Under the pieces are notes generated by a model. The model worked only from the letters and a program-made list of their open reading frames with translations. It was not told the DNA's origin and did not search any database. A stretch of DNA of 64,000 nt, from contig NZ_CP109067.1 in assembly GCF_035917335.1 (NCBI RefSeq), positions 3,037,001-3,101,000 of the forward strand, written 5' to 3'. Numbering within the stretch: position 1 is the stretch's first letter; the number at the start of each line of letters is the position of its first letter. Shown piece by piece: positions 53,911 to 62,209 of the stretch. The DNA is from Micromonospora sp. NBC_01813 (GTDB taxonomy: Bacteria; Actinomycetota; Actinomycetes; Mycobacteriales; Micromonosporaceae). The position numbers and the translations under genes are program-made.

Positions 53911-56166
53911 TCAGCCGGCGGCGGTGAGCACCGCGCTCTGCAGCCGGTCCCGCTCGGCGTCGTCCGGCCAGCCGCCCACCAGATAGAAGGCGTCCACCAC
54001 GTCACCACCGAGGGTGGAGATCCGCGCAGCGCGCACCTGGGCGCCGGCCTCGTCCAACGCGCTGGTCACCCGGTACAGCAGGCCGGCCGAGTCCGCCGCC
54101 CGCAGCTCCAGCACCACCGCGTCGGTGGCGGCCTCCCGATGCCAGACCACCCGCGGATCGGCACCGCCCCGACGGGCCGCCAGCGCCCGCCCACGCAGCC
54201 GCTGGGTGACCGAGATGTCGCCGGTCACCGCCCGACGCAGGTCGGCGGTGAGCGCGATGGTGTCCGGCGGGGTGCCGTAGCGCGGCTGCACCCGGAACTC
54301 GACCAGGGCCCGCCCGTCGACCGTGGATGCATCCGCGGTCAGCACGTCGAGCCGGTGCAGGGACAGACATCCGGCGACCGCGGCGAGCAGGCCGTGCCGG
54401 TCGGCGGCGGCCACCGCCACCCGGTCGTCACCATCGATGTGTACGGCCGGCAGTGGGCCGGCAACCAGTGCCGGATCGGGCTGCGGCGGGTCCGGCAGCA
54501 CCCCGGTGTCCAGCGCGGTGTGCACCCGGCGGACCAGCTCGGCGATCAGCCGACCCTTCCAGTGCGACCAGGCGGCCGGCCCGGTGGCCTGGGCGTCGGC
54601 CCGGGCCAGCCCGTGCAGCAGCCCGAGGGTGGTGGTGTCACCGACCGCCGTGGCCACCTGCGAGATGGTCACCGGGTCGCTGAGGTCGCGGCGGGTGGCC
54701 ACCTCGGGCAGCAGCAGATGCAGCCGGACCAGTTTCCCGATCAGGTCGACGTCGGCCGGCGGCAGGCCGATCCGGGCGGCGATCCGGGCGGCGATCGGTG
54801 CGCCGACCGTACTGTGGTCGCCGGGCAGCCCCTTGCCGACGTCGTGCAGGAAGGCGCCGAGCAGCAGCAGGTCCGGCCGGTCCACCTCACGGGTGTACGC
54901 GGTCGCCTCCTGCGCCGCCTGCACCAGGTGCCGGTCGAGGGTGAACCGGTGCACCGGGTTGTGCTGCGGCAGGCTCCGCATCCGGGGCCACTCCGGCAGC
55001 CAGCCGTCGACCAGCCCGTACCGGTCGCAGGTTTCCCAGGTGGGCACCAGGCCGGGGCCGGCACCGAGCAGGGTGACCAGTGCCGCGCGGGCCTGGTCCG
55101 GCCAGGGTGCCGGCAACGGCGGGCAGTACGCGGCCAGCCACTCGCAGGTCGCCCGCGCGATCGGCAACCCGCTGGCGGCCGCCGCCGCGGCGACGCGCAG
55201 CGACAGGCTCGGATCGGGGCGGGCACCGATCGCGGTGCGGGCCAGCACCAACTCGCCGTCGTGTTCGACGACGTCGCGGGCGACCGGGCGGCGCACCGGC
55301 GGCCCGCCACCGCGCCGCCGTCCGGACCGCAGCCGCTCGGCCGCGCGCCAGGCGTCGTCGAGGGCGTGGGTGATGGTGCGGGCGTCGGAGGCGACCCGAC
55401 GCAACAGGGTGTCCGGGTCGTCCAGGTCGAGCAGCCGCGCGACGGTGGTCCGCTCCTGGGCGACCAGCCGGTCCACCCGGCGGCCGACGGCGACGTGCAG
55501 CGCGTCGCGGGTGTCCAGCAGCCGCAGATGCGCGGCGCGGGCCGCCGGGCGCATGCTGTCGGCGATGCCGGCGAGGGCGATGCCGCGCAGGATTCCCACG
55601 TCGCGTAGCCCGCCGGCGGCTTCCTTCAGGTCGCCTTCGAGGAGGAAGGCGAGCTCACCGTGGGTGCGCCAGCGGGATTCGGTGACCTCGCGCAGCGCCG
55701 GCAGCTGGCGGATCGCGGTCCGCCGCCACTGGTCGGTGGCGGCGGCCTGCAGGTCGGCGGTGAGTGCGCGGTCGCCGGCGACGTGCCGGGCGTCGAGCAG
55801 CCCGAGGGCGACCTTGACGTCGTCGTGGGCGACGGACAGCGCCTCCGGCAAGGTCCGCACCGAGTGGTCCAGCCCGAGGCGGGCGTCCCAGATCGGGTAC
55901 CACATCCGGGCGGCGATCTCGTCCATCCCGGCGACGCCGCGGTGCATCAGCACCAGGTCGAGATCGCTGTACGGGGAGCACTGCAGCCGGCCGAGGCCAC
56001 CGACCGCCACCAGGGCGATGCCGGTGAGCCCCGGCGGCATCAGGGTGGTCAGCCAGACGTCGAGCGCCGCCGCACGCTCCACGCGTGCGGCGGCGCCGAT
56101 GCCGTCCGACAGCGACGGGCCGGGGCCGGACGATTGCTGCCGCCGAACCCCGACTCCGTCTGCCAT
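53911..56166 (-). CDS. glnD: PII uridylyl/adenylyl-transferase and removing enzyme
   Basis: 751 residues from the ATG at 56166. Nucleotidyltransferase domain: VAVGGLGRLQCSPYSDLDLVL; HD domain: LLLGAFLHDVGKGLPGDHSTVGA; two ACT domains at the C-terminus (VAVAAADRHGLLAAVAGCL and LELRAADSAGLLYRVTSAL). It modifies the PII protein from the gene upstream (uridylylation in enteric bacteria, adenylylation shown in actinobacteria). Third gene of amt-glnB-glnD, 19 bp after glnB. Confidence 0.95.
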   Translation of the reverse strand: MADGVGVRRQQSSGPGPSLSDGIGAAARVERAAALDVWLTTLMPPGLTGIALVAVGGLGRLQCSPYSDLDLVLMHRGVAGMDEIAARMWYPIWDARLGLDHSVRTLPEALSVAHDDVKVALGLLDARHVAGDRALTADLQAAATDQWRRTAIRQLPALREVTESRWRTHGELAFLLEGDLKEAAGGLRDVGILRGIALAGIADSMRPAARAAHLRLLDTRDALHVAVGRRVDRLVAQERTTVARLLDLDDPDTLLRRVASDARTITHALDDAWRAAERLRSGRRRGGGPPVRRPVARDVVEHDGELVLARTAIGARPDPSLSLRVAAAAAASGLPIARATCEWLAAYCPPLPAPWPDQARAALVTLLGAGPGLVPTWETCDRYGLVDGWLPEWPRMRSLPQHNPVHRFTLDRHLVQAAQEATAYTREVDRPDLLLLGAFLHDVGKGLPGDHSTVGAPIAARIAARIGLPPADVDLIGKLVRLHLLLPEVATRRDLSDPVTISQVATAVGDTTTLGLLHGLARADAQATGPAAWSHWKGRLIAELVRRVHTALDTGVLPDPPQPDPALVAGPLPAVHIDGDDRVAVAAADRHGLLAAVAGCLSLHRLDVLTADASTVDGRALVEFRVQPRYGTPPDTIALTADLRRAVTGDISVTQRLRGRALAARRGGADPRVVWHREAATDAVVLELRAADSAGLLYRVTSALDEAGAQVRAARISTLGGDVVDAFYLVGGWPDDAERDRLQSAVLTAAG

Positions 56167-56185
56167 CTATCCTCCTGTTGCCGGA

Positions 56186-56548
<363 letters not shown>

Positions 56549-57865
56549 TTAACCGGCGACCTTCTCGCTGACCGGAGCGGACTCACCCGTCGCGGCGGGC
56601 GCCTTCCCGATACCTGCGGCGGCGAAGCCACCACCTGAGGTGCTACCGAACTCGTAGGCACTCTCCGCGTGCTCGGCGGTGTCGATTCCCTCGACCTCGG
56701 CGTCGGGCTTGAGCCGGAAGCCGATGGTCTTGTCGATCGCGAAGCCGATGATGTAGGCGACGACGAACGAGTAGACCAGCACCGCGACCACACCGAGCGC
56801 CTGCAGGCCGAGCAGGTCGAGCCCACCGCCGTAGATCAGTCCGGCGTTGCCCTCACCCGCGAGGACCTCGACGGCCAGGAAGCCGATGAGCAGCGAGCCG
56901 ATGATGCCGCCGACCATGTGCACGGCGACGACGTCGAGCGAGTCGTCGTAGCCGAGCTTGTACTTCAGGCCGACAGCCAGGGCACAGACGGCACCGGCGA
57001 TGATGCCGAGCGCGATGGCGCCGAGCGGCTCCAGGAACGCACAGGCCGGGGTGATCGCGACCAGACCGGCAATCGCGCCGGAGGCCGCGCCGAGGGTGGT
57101 CGGCTTGCCGTCACGCAGCCACTCGACCACGATCCAGCCGAGGACCGCGGCGGCGGTGGCCACCTGGGTGTTGATGAAGGCGACGGTGGCGGTGCCGTTC
57201 GCGGCCAGGGCCGAGCCGGCGTTGAAGCCGAACCAGCCGAACCACAGCAGGCCGGCGCCGAGCAGGACCATCGGCAGGTTGTGCGGCTTGAACTTGTCCT
57301 TCGGCCAGCCGACCCGCTTGCCGAGGACGAGGGCAAGCGCCAGGGCTGCCGCACCGGCGTTGATGTGCACCGCGGTGCCGCCGGCGAAGTCCAGCACGCC
57401 GAGCTCGAAGATCCAGCCGCCGCCCCATACCCAGTGCGCGACCGGGAAGTAGACCAGGGTGGCCCACAGACCCGCGAAGAGCAGCCACGGACCGAACCTG
57501 GCCCGGTCGGCGATCGCGCCGCTGATCAGGGCGACGGTGATGATGGCGAACATCATCTGGAAGACGACGAACAGCAGGTCCGGGATGCCGCCCTCGGTGC
57601 CGGACTCGAGCATCCCGCGCAGGCCGGCCATCGACAGGTCACCGGTGATGCCCGCGACGTCGTCGCCGAAGGCGATGCTGTAGCCGTAGAAGACCCACAG
57701 CAAGCTGACCAGGCCGATTGCCCCGAAGCTCATCATCATCATGTTGAGCACGGACTTGGACCGCGTCATGCCACCATAGAACAGCGCCAATCCGGGCGTC
57801 ATGAGCAACACCAGGGCGGCTGAAGTCAAAATCCAGGCGGTGGCACCAGAATCTAGTTCCGGCAC
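56549..57865 (-). CDS. amt: Ammonium transporter
   Basis: 438 residues from the GTG at 57865 (GAGGAGG five bases upstream); a longer open frame to 58045 is not supported. Eleven helices. Twin histidines of the channel are in FAGGTAVHINAGAAAL and DVVAVHMVGGIIGSL, with Phe gate region MTRSKSVLNMMMMSFGAIG. A short C-terminal tail (FRLKPDAEVEGIDTAEHAESAYE) contacts PII. First gene of the nitrogen operon, preceded by GlnR boxes. Confidence 0.97.
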   Translation of the reverse strand: MPELDSGATAWILTSAALVLLMTPGLALFYGGMTRSKSVLNMMMMSFGAIGLVSLLWVFYGYSIAFGDDVAGITGDLSMAGLRGMLESGTEGGIPDLLFVVFQMMFAIITVALISGAIADRARFGPWLLFAGLWATLVYFPVAHWVWGGGWIFELGVLDFAGGTAVHINAGAAALALALVLGKRVGWPKDKFKPHNLPMVLLGAGLLWFGWFGFNAGSALAANGTATVAFINTQVATAAAVLGWIVVEWLRDGKPTTLGAASGAIAGLVAITPACAFLEPLGAIALGIIAGAVCALAVGLKYKLGYDDSLDVVAVHMVGGIIGSLLIGFLAVEVLAGEGNAGLIYGGGLDLLGLQALGVVAVLVYSFVVAYIIGFAIDKTIGFRLKPDAEVEGIDTAEHAESAYEFGSTSGGGFAAAGIGKAPAATGESAPVSEKVAG

Positions 57866-58204
57866 GCTGCCTCCTCTCAGTTGGAAACAAAACCGGCACC
57901 AAGAGGCAGCATCGCCTGCTCGCCGGTTGCGCGAAGCTTGCTGGCCAGCTGTTTCACCCACGGTGCCCGAGGGGTTTCCAAAAGGTGACGGGTTGTTTCC
58001 AACATGTGAAGAACACTTCACTGTCCGGAGATCAGTCAGGGTCATATCAGCCGAATAGCCGCCCCAGACTGTCCGGAAGGCGACAGTTCCTTGCGGCTCG
58101 TCGCATCGACGCTACCGAGCGGCGCGGATCGCCGGCCGTCCACCGCGCGGCGGCCACCCTGACGTGCCGGCTTCACCAGCCACAGCGACGTGACCGACCC
58201 TCGA
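57866..58204. other. 339-bp spacer holding the nitrogen-operon promoter region
   Basis: It contains the GlnR-type boxes at 57974-58010, and GAGGAGG close to the amt start. The amt leader is about 100 bases. On the far side is the 3' end of the APH-like gene, which has no evident terminator hairpin. No gene seen. Confidence 0.6.
57974..58010 (-). promoter_or_regulatory. Two GlnR binding boxes (a-site and b-site)
   Basis: On the minus strand: TTCAC-N6-GAAAC, five bases, then GTCAC-N6-GAAAC. The actinobacterial GlnR consensus is gTnAc-n6-GaAAc repeated. The downstream unit (57989-57974) matches perfectly, the upstream one (58010-57995) at all but the first base. It is about 110 bp before the amt start, the usual position for activation under nitrogen limitation. 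Confidence 0.85.
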
Positions 58205-59035
58205 TCAACGCAGCGCGTACTCCAGGATGTGCCGTTCGTAGTCGAGCAGCCGAAGATCCCGCATTGGGCGACGAAGGTGCCCTTTATGCACGATCCGGAC
58301 AAAGGCCGGGTCACCGGCGGCAGCCATCCGACGGATCCCCTCGACGTGATCGACCACCCGTTTGCGGATGGTACGCACCAGGCGGTGCCGGTCCCGGGGG
58401 ATCAGCCCGTAGGCGTCCGCGAACAGCCGCAACCGACGCGGCCGGTCCGGCTGACGCCAGCCGAGCGTGTACGAATCCCGGTCCGAGAAGAGCGGCACCC
58501 AGGTCCAGGCCGCGTAGGCGACGTCGTAGATCCGCGCGCCGGGCGAGGCCAGGTCGAAGTCGATCAGCGCCAGGGTGCCGTCCGGCCGCCAGATGACGTT
58601 GTGCGGCGCGGCGTCGTGATGGCAGATCACCTCGGTGTCCGGCGGCGGTGGACCGAACGACCGCCACACCGCGCTACGCGGCGGGTTGAAACCGTACTGG
58701 GCGTCGTGGAACATCCGGAGCATCGTCGCGACCGTGACCAGCGCCTCGTCGCTGACCCAGTGCGGTGCCAGCGGATACTCCCCGCACTCACCCTCGACGT
58801 ACGAGAGCACCTCACGGTTGCGCTCGTCCATCCCGAGCACCTGGGGTGAACCGGTGAACCCGACGTACTCCAGGTGGCGGAGCAGCGCGTGCACCGAGGG
58901 GGTCCACGGACCGACGTTACGCCGTACGGTGTCACCGACCCGCACCACGGTGCTGACGTTGCCCCCGCGCAACGGAATCTCATGCTGGGTCACGTACGGT
59001 CTCCCGAGACGTGGCTCCTGGTTGCGGTACGTCAC
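58205..59035 (-). CDS. Aminoglycoside-phosphotransferase-fold (APH) kinase-like protein
   Basis: 276 residues from a GTG at 59035; a GTG near 58993 is an alternative. The kinase core is DTEVICHHDAAPHNVIW (catalytic HxDxxxxN) and GTLALIDFDLASPGARIYDVA (metal Asp). An N-terminal lobe with VSTVVRVGDTVRR and a hinge near EVLSYVEGE are present. Substrate unknown; resistance should not be assumed. It is seven bases before ftsY's stop, same strand, so downstream of ftsY. Confidence 0.82.
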   Translation of the reverse strand: MTYRNQEPRLGRPYVTQHEIPLRGGNVSTVVRVGDTVRRNVGPWTPSVHALLRHLEYVGFTGSPQVLGMDERNREVLSYVEGECGEYPLAPHWVSDEALVTVATMLRMFHDAQYGFNPPRSAVWRSFGPPPPDTEVICHHDAAPHNVIWRPDGTLALIDFDLASPGARIYDVAYAAWTWVPLFSDRDSYTLGWRQPDRPRRLRLFADAYGLIPRDRHRLVRTIRKRVVDHVEGIRRMAAAGDPAFVRIVHKGHLRRPMRDLRLLDYERHILEYALR

Positions 59036-59041
59036 CCGAGG

Positions 59042-60250
59042 TTACGCATCCGTTCCACGTGGTTCGACGCCCATCAGGGCATCGACGAACTGCGCCGGAT
59101 CGAAGGGGGCAAGGTCGTCCGGGCCCTCCCCGAGACCTACCAGTTTGACGGGAATGCCGAGTTTACGCTGCACCGCGATGACGATACCTCCCTTGGCGGT
59201 ACCGTCGAGTTTGGTCAGCACCACCCCGGTGACCTCGACCGCCTCGGTGAACACCCGGGCCTGTTCCAACCCATTCTGACCGGTCGTCGCGTCCAGCACG
59301 AGCAGTGTCTCGTGCACCGGACCGAGCTTGCCCACCACCCGCTTGACCTTGCCGAGCTCGTCCATCAGCCCGACCTTGTTCTGCAGCCGCCCGGCGGTGT
59401 CGATCAGAACCGCGTCCACCTTGGTGTCGATGCCCCGCTTCACCGCGTCGAATGCCACGCTCGCCGGATCGGCGCCTTCCGGACCGCGCACCACCTCGGC
59501 ACCCACTCGCGACGCCCAGGTGGTCAGCTGGTCGGCGGCGGCCGCCCGGAAGGTGTCCGCCGCGCCCAGCAGCACGCTGCGCCCGTCGGCGACCAGCACC
59601 CGGGCGATCTTGCCGCAGGTGGTGGTCTTACCGGCACCGTTGACGCCGACCACCAGCAGCACGCTGGGCTCGCCGGTGATGTTCAGTGTTCGGTCCAGCT
59701 GCGGATCCAACGCCGCGACCAGCTCCTCGGTGAGCAGCGTCCGCAGCTCAGTGGCGCTACGGGTGCCGAGCACCCGGGTCCGCTCCCGCAGCCGGTCGAC
59801 GATCTCCCGGGTCGGGTCGATACCCACGTCGGCGGAGATGAGGCTCTCCTCGACCTCCTCCCAGACCTCCTCGTCGAGCCGGTCCCGCGACAGCAGGTTC
59901 AGCAGGCCCTTGCCGAGCAGACCCTGCGATCGCGACAGCCGGGTCCGGAGCCGGACCAACCGCCCGGCGGTCGGCTCGGGGCGCTCCAGCACCGGAGCCG
60001 ACGGCGCGACCGGCTCAGCCGGTGCCTGGTCGGGCTCGGCGGGCGGAGCCACCGGCCGATCCTCGACCGCGATGCCGACCGGTCGGTCGCCCTGCTCGAC
60101 CGGCGGGCGCTCATCCGGCTGCAGGCCACCGGGCGGAGTCGGCGGTGCCGGGGGCAGCGGTGGCTGTCGGCGTAGCCGAGGCACCACCAGCCCCACGCCG
60201 GCGAGCAGTAGCACACCGAGCAGGATCGCGGCGAGGACGAGGTAATCCAT
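59042..60250 (-). CDS. ftsY: Signal recognition particle receptor FtsY
   Basis: 402 residues from the ATG at 60250; a longer open frame upstream has no family support. An N-terminal helix (LVLAAILLGVLLLAGVGLVV) anchors it, followed by an acidic/Pro-rich A domain and the NG domain: VGVNGAGKTTTCGKIARVL, GAADTFRAAAADQL, DTAGRLQNKVGL, VLTKLDGTAKGGIVIA. Partner of Ffh. As in mycobacteria, it neighbours smc, but here a PhoD-like gene is inserted between them. Confidence 0.97.
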   Translation of the reverse strand: MDYLVLAAILLGVLLLAGVGLVVPRLRRQPPLPPAPPTPPGGLQPDERPPVEQGDRPVGIAVEDRPVAPPAEPDQAPAEPVAPSAPVLERPEPTAGRLVRLRTRLSRSQGLLGKGLLNLLSRDRLDEEVWEEVEESLISADVGIDPTREIVDRLRERTRVLGTRSATELRTLLTEELVAALDPQLDRTLNITGEPSVLLVVGVNGAGKTTTCGKIARVLVADGRSVLLGAADTFRAAAADQLTTWASRVGAEVVRGPEGADPASVAFDAVKRGIDTKVDAVLIDTAGRLQNKVGLMDELGKVKRVVGKLGPVHETLLVLDATTGQNGLEQARVFTEAVEVTGVVLTKLDGTAKGGIVIAVQRKLGIPVKLVGLGEGPDDLAPFDPAQFVDALMGVEPRGTDA

Positions 60251-60445
60251 GCCGGAAATCCTGACAGATGGCTGCCGCCGCGTCCCGCCCACCGCGCCCA
60301 TCGACCCCCGGCCCCGGCCGGTACCCTGTCGCGGCCAGGCGACCCATGCGTGATCGGACACTGGCGCGGGTAGAAACGGGGAACAGTCCGCGCCCCTTCG
60401 CGAAAGGTCGATCATGTCTCGACGCCCCGCCGGTACGGCCCACCG

Positions 60446-62209
60446 GTGACCGAAAACGCCGGTGCGGCCGCTGAAGGCGACGAACCGCTGGAAACCCTCG
60501 TGAACGGGAACAACGACCCGATAGCGGGCACCGAGCTTTTGGTCGGGCCGCTGCTGCGTCGGGTGGTCGGCGATCGGGCCACCATCTGGGTGGAGACCAG
60601 CGCCCCGACCACCGTACGGGTCGAGACGTCGGACGCGGCGGGAGGAACGGCAGCCACCTTCAGCGCGTTCGGGCATCACTACGCACTGGTCGTCGTGACC
60701 GGACTAACCCTCGGCACCAGCACCAGCTACCGGGTGTTCCTCGATGACCGGCCGGTATGGCCGGAGCCGGACTCGCCGTACCCGCCGAGCGTCATCCGCA
60801 CCCGTCGGGCCGACGACGCCGATCAGCCCGTACGGCTGCTGTTCGGTTCCTGCCGGGAGACCACCCAGCACTCGACGACCCGCCGGCTCCCACCGGACGC
60901 GCTCGACGCGTACGCCCGGCGGCTGGTGGACCTGGACCCGGCCGGTGACGGCTGGCCGGACCTGCTGCTGCTGCTCGGCGACCAGGTGTACGCCGACGAG
61001 ACCTCGCCGGTGATCCGCCGGTTCCTGCGCCGTCGGCGCCGCCACCGCGGGTTGCCGCCCGGTGCCCCCGACGACCAGGTGGTCAGCTTCCCGGAGTACA
61101 CCAAGCTGTACCTGGAGTCCTGGCGGGATCCGGAGATCCGCTGGCTGCTGTCGACCGTGCCCAGCGTGATGATCTTCGACGACCACGAGGTGATCGACGA
61201 CTGGAACACCTCCGCGCGGTGGCGGGCCGGGATGCGCCAGGAAGCCTGGTGGACCGAGCGGATCAGCAGCGGGCTCGCCTCGTACTGGGTCTACCAGCAT
61301 CTGGGCAACCTCGACCCGGACGAGATCGCCGCCGACCCGGTCTACCGCGCGGTCACCGCCGCCGAGGACGCGACCGAGGTGCTGCGCGAGTTCGGCACCC
61401 GGGTCGACACCGAAGCGGACCTGGCCCACGACCAGCAGCGGTGGGCCCAGGTGCAGTACCAGTGGAGCTACTCGTTGGATCTCGGCCGGACCCGGGTGAT
61501 CGTGCTGGACAACCGGTGCAGCCGGGTGTTGCGGCCCGGCGCCCGCAGCATGTTGCCCGCCGGAGAGTGGGCCTGGTTCACCGACCGGGTACGCGGCCGC
61601 TACGACCACCTGGTCGTCGGCTCGTCGCTGCCCTGGCTGATGCCGCCGGGCATCCACCACCTGGAGTCGTGGAACGAGCGGCTCGCGGATTCACCGCGCC
61701 GACCAGTGGCAGCGGTGTCGGAGTGGCTGCGCCAACTGGTGGATCTGGAGCACTGGGCCGCCTTCCGGCGCTCGTTCGACGACCTCGGGCAGGTGTTCGC
61801 CCGGCTCGGAACCGGCGATCGGCCGCCCGCCTCGATCAGCGTGCTCTCCGGCGACGTACACCACTCCTACGTCGCCCAGGCCGAACTTCCTGGCGACGTG
61901 CGTACGCCGGTGCATCAGCTCACCTGCTCACCCATCCACAACCAGGTGCCGGCACCGATGCGGCCGCTGATGCGGCTTGGCTGGTGGCGTGGACCCGCCG
62001 CCGCGATGCGTGCGCTCGCCCGGACCGCCGGGCTGCCCGCCCCCTCGGTCCGGTGGCGCAAGCTCGACGGACCGTACTTCGGCAACGCGGTGAGCACCCT
62101 GCTGCATGACGGGGCGTCGGCCGAGGTCGTGCTGGAGGGCACGACGAAGGACGGTGAGCTCCGTGCGGTGGCCCGCCGCCGACTCACCCCGCCGGGTCCG
62201 CCGGACTGA
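60446..62209 (+). CDS. PhoD-like metallophosphatase
   Basis: 587 residues from a GTG at 60446. N-terminal Ig-like domain (LLRRVVGDRATIWVETSAP), then metallophosphatase motifs: LFGSCRETT, LLLLLGDQVYADET, SVMIFDDHEVIDDWN and SVLSGDVHHSYVAQ. These match alkaline phosphatase D, which uses Fe/Ca. No Tat or Sec signal is seen, so it would act inside the cell, unlike secreted PhoD. It converges on smc with a 26-bp overlap. Confidence 0.88.
   Translation: MTENAGAAAEGDEPLETLVNGNNDPIAGTELLVGPLLRRVVGDRATIWVETSAPTTVRVETSDAAGGTAATFSAFGHHYALVVVTGLTLGTSTSYRVFLDDRPVWPEPDSPYPPSVIRTRRADDADQPVRLLFGSCRETTQHSTTRRLPPDALDAYARRLVDLDPAGDGWPDLLLLLGDQVYADETSPVIRRFLRRRRRHRGLPPGAPDDQVVSFPEYTKLYLESWRDPEIRWLLSTVPSVMIFDDHEVIDDWNTSARWRAGMRQEAWWTERISSGLASYWVYQHLGNLDPDEIAADPVYRAVTAAEDATEVLREFGTRVDTEADLAHDQQRWAQVQYQWSYSLDLGRTRVIVLDNRCSRVLRPGARSMLPAGEWAWFTDRVRGRYDHLVVGSSLPWLMPPGIHHLESWNERLADSPRRPVAAVSEWLRQLVDLEHWAAFRRSFDDLGQVFARLGTGDRPPASISVLSGDVHHSYVAQAELPGDVRTPVHQLTCSPIHNQVPAPMRPLMRLGWWRGPAAAMRALARTAGLPAPSVRWRKLDGPYFGNAVSTLLHDGASAEVVLEGTTKDGELRAVARRRLTPPGPPD

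Noticed and set aside
62184-62209. 26-bp overlap of the PhoD-like and smc genes
   Set aside because: Small convergent end overlap, common in dense genomes; no reason to see a special role.
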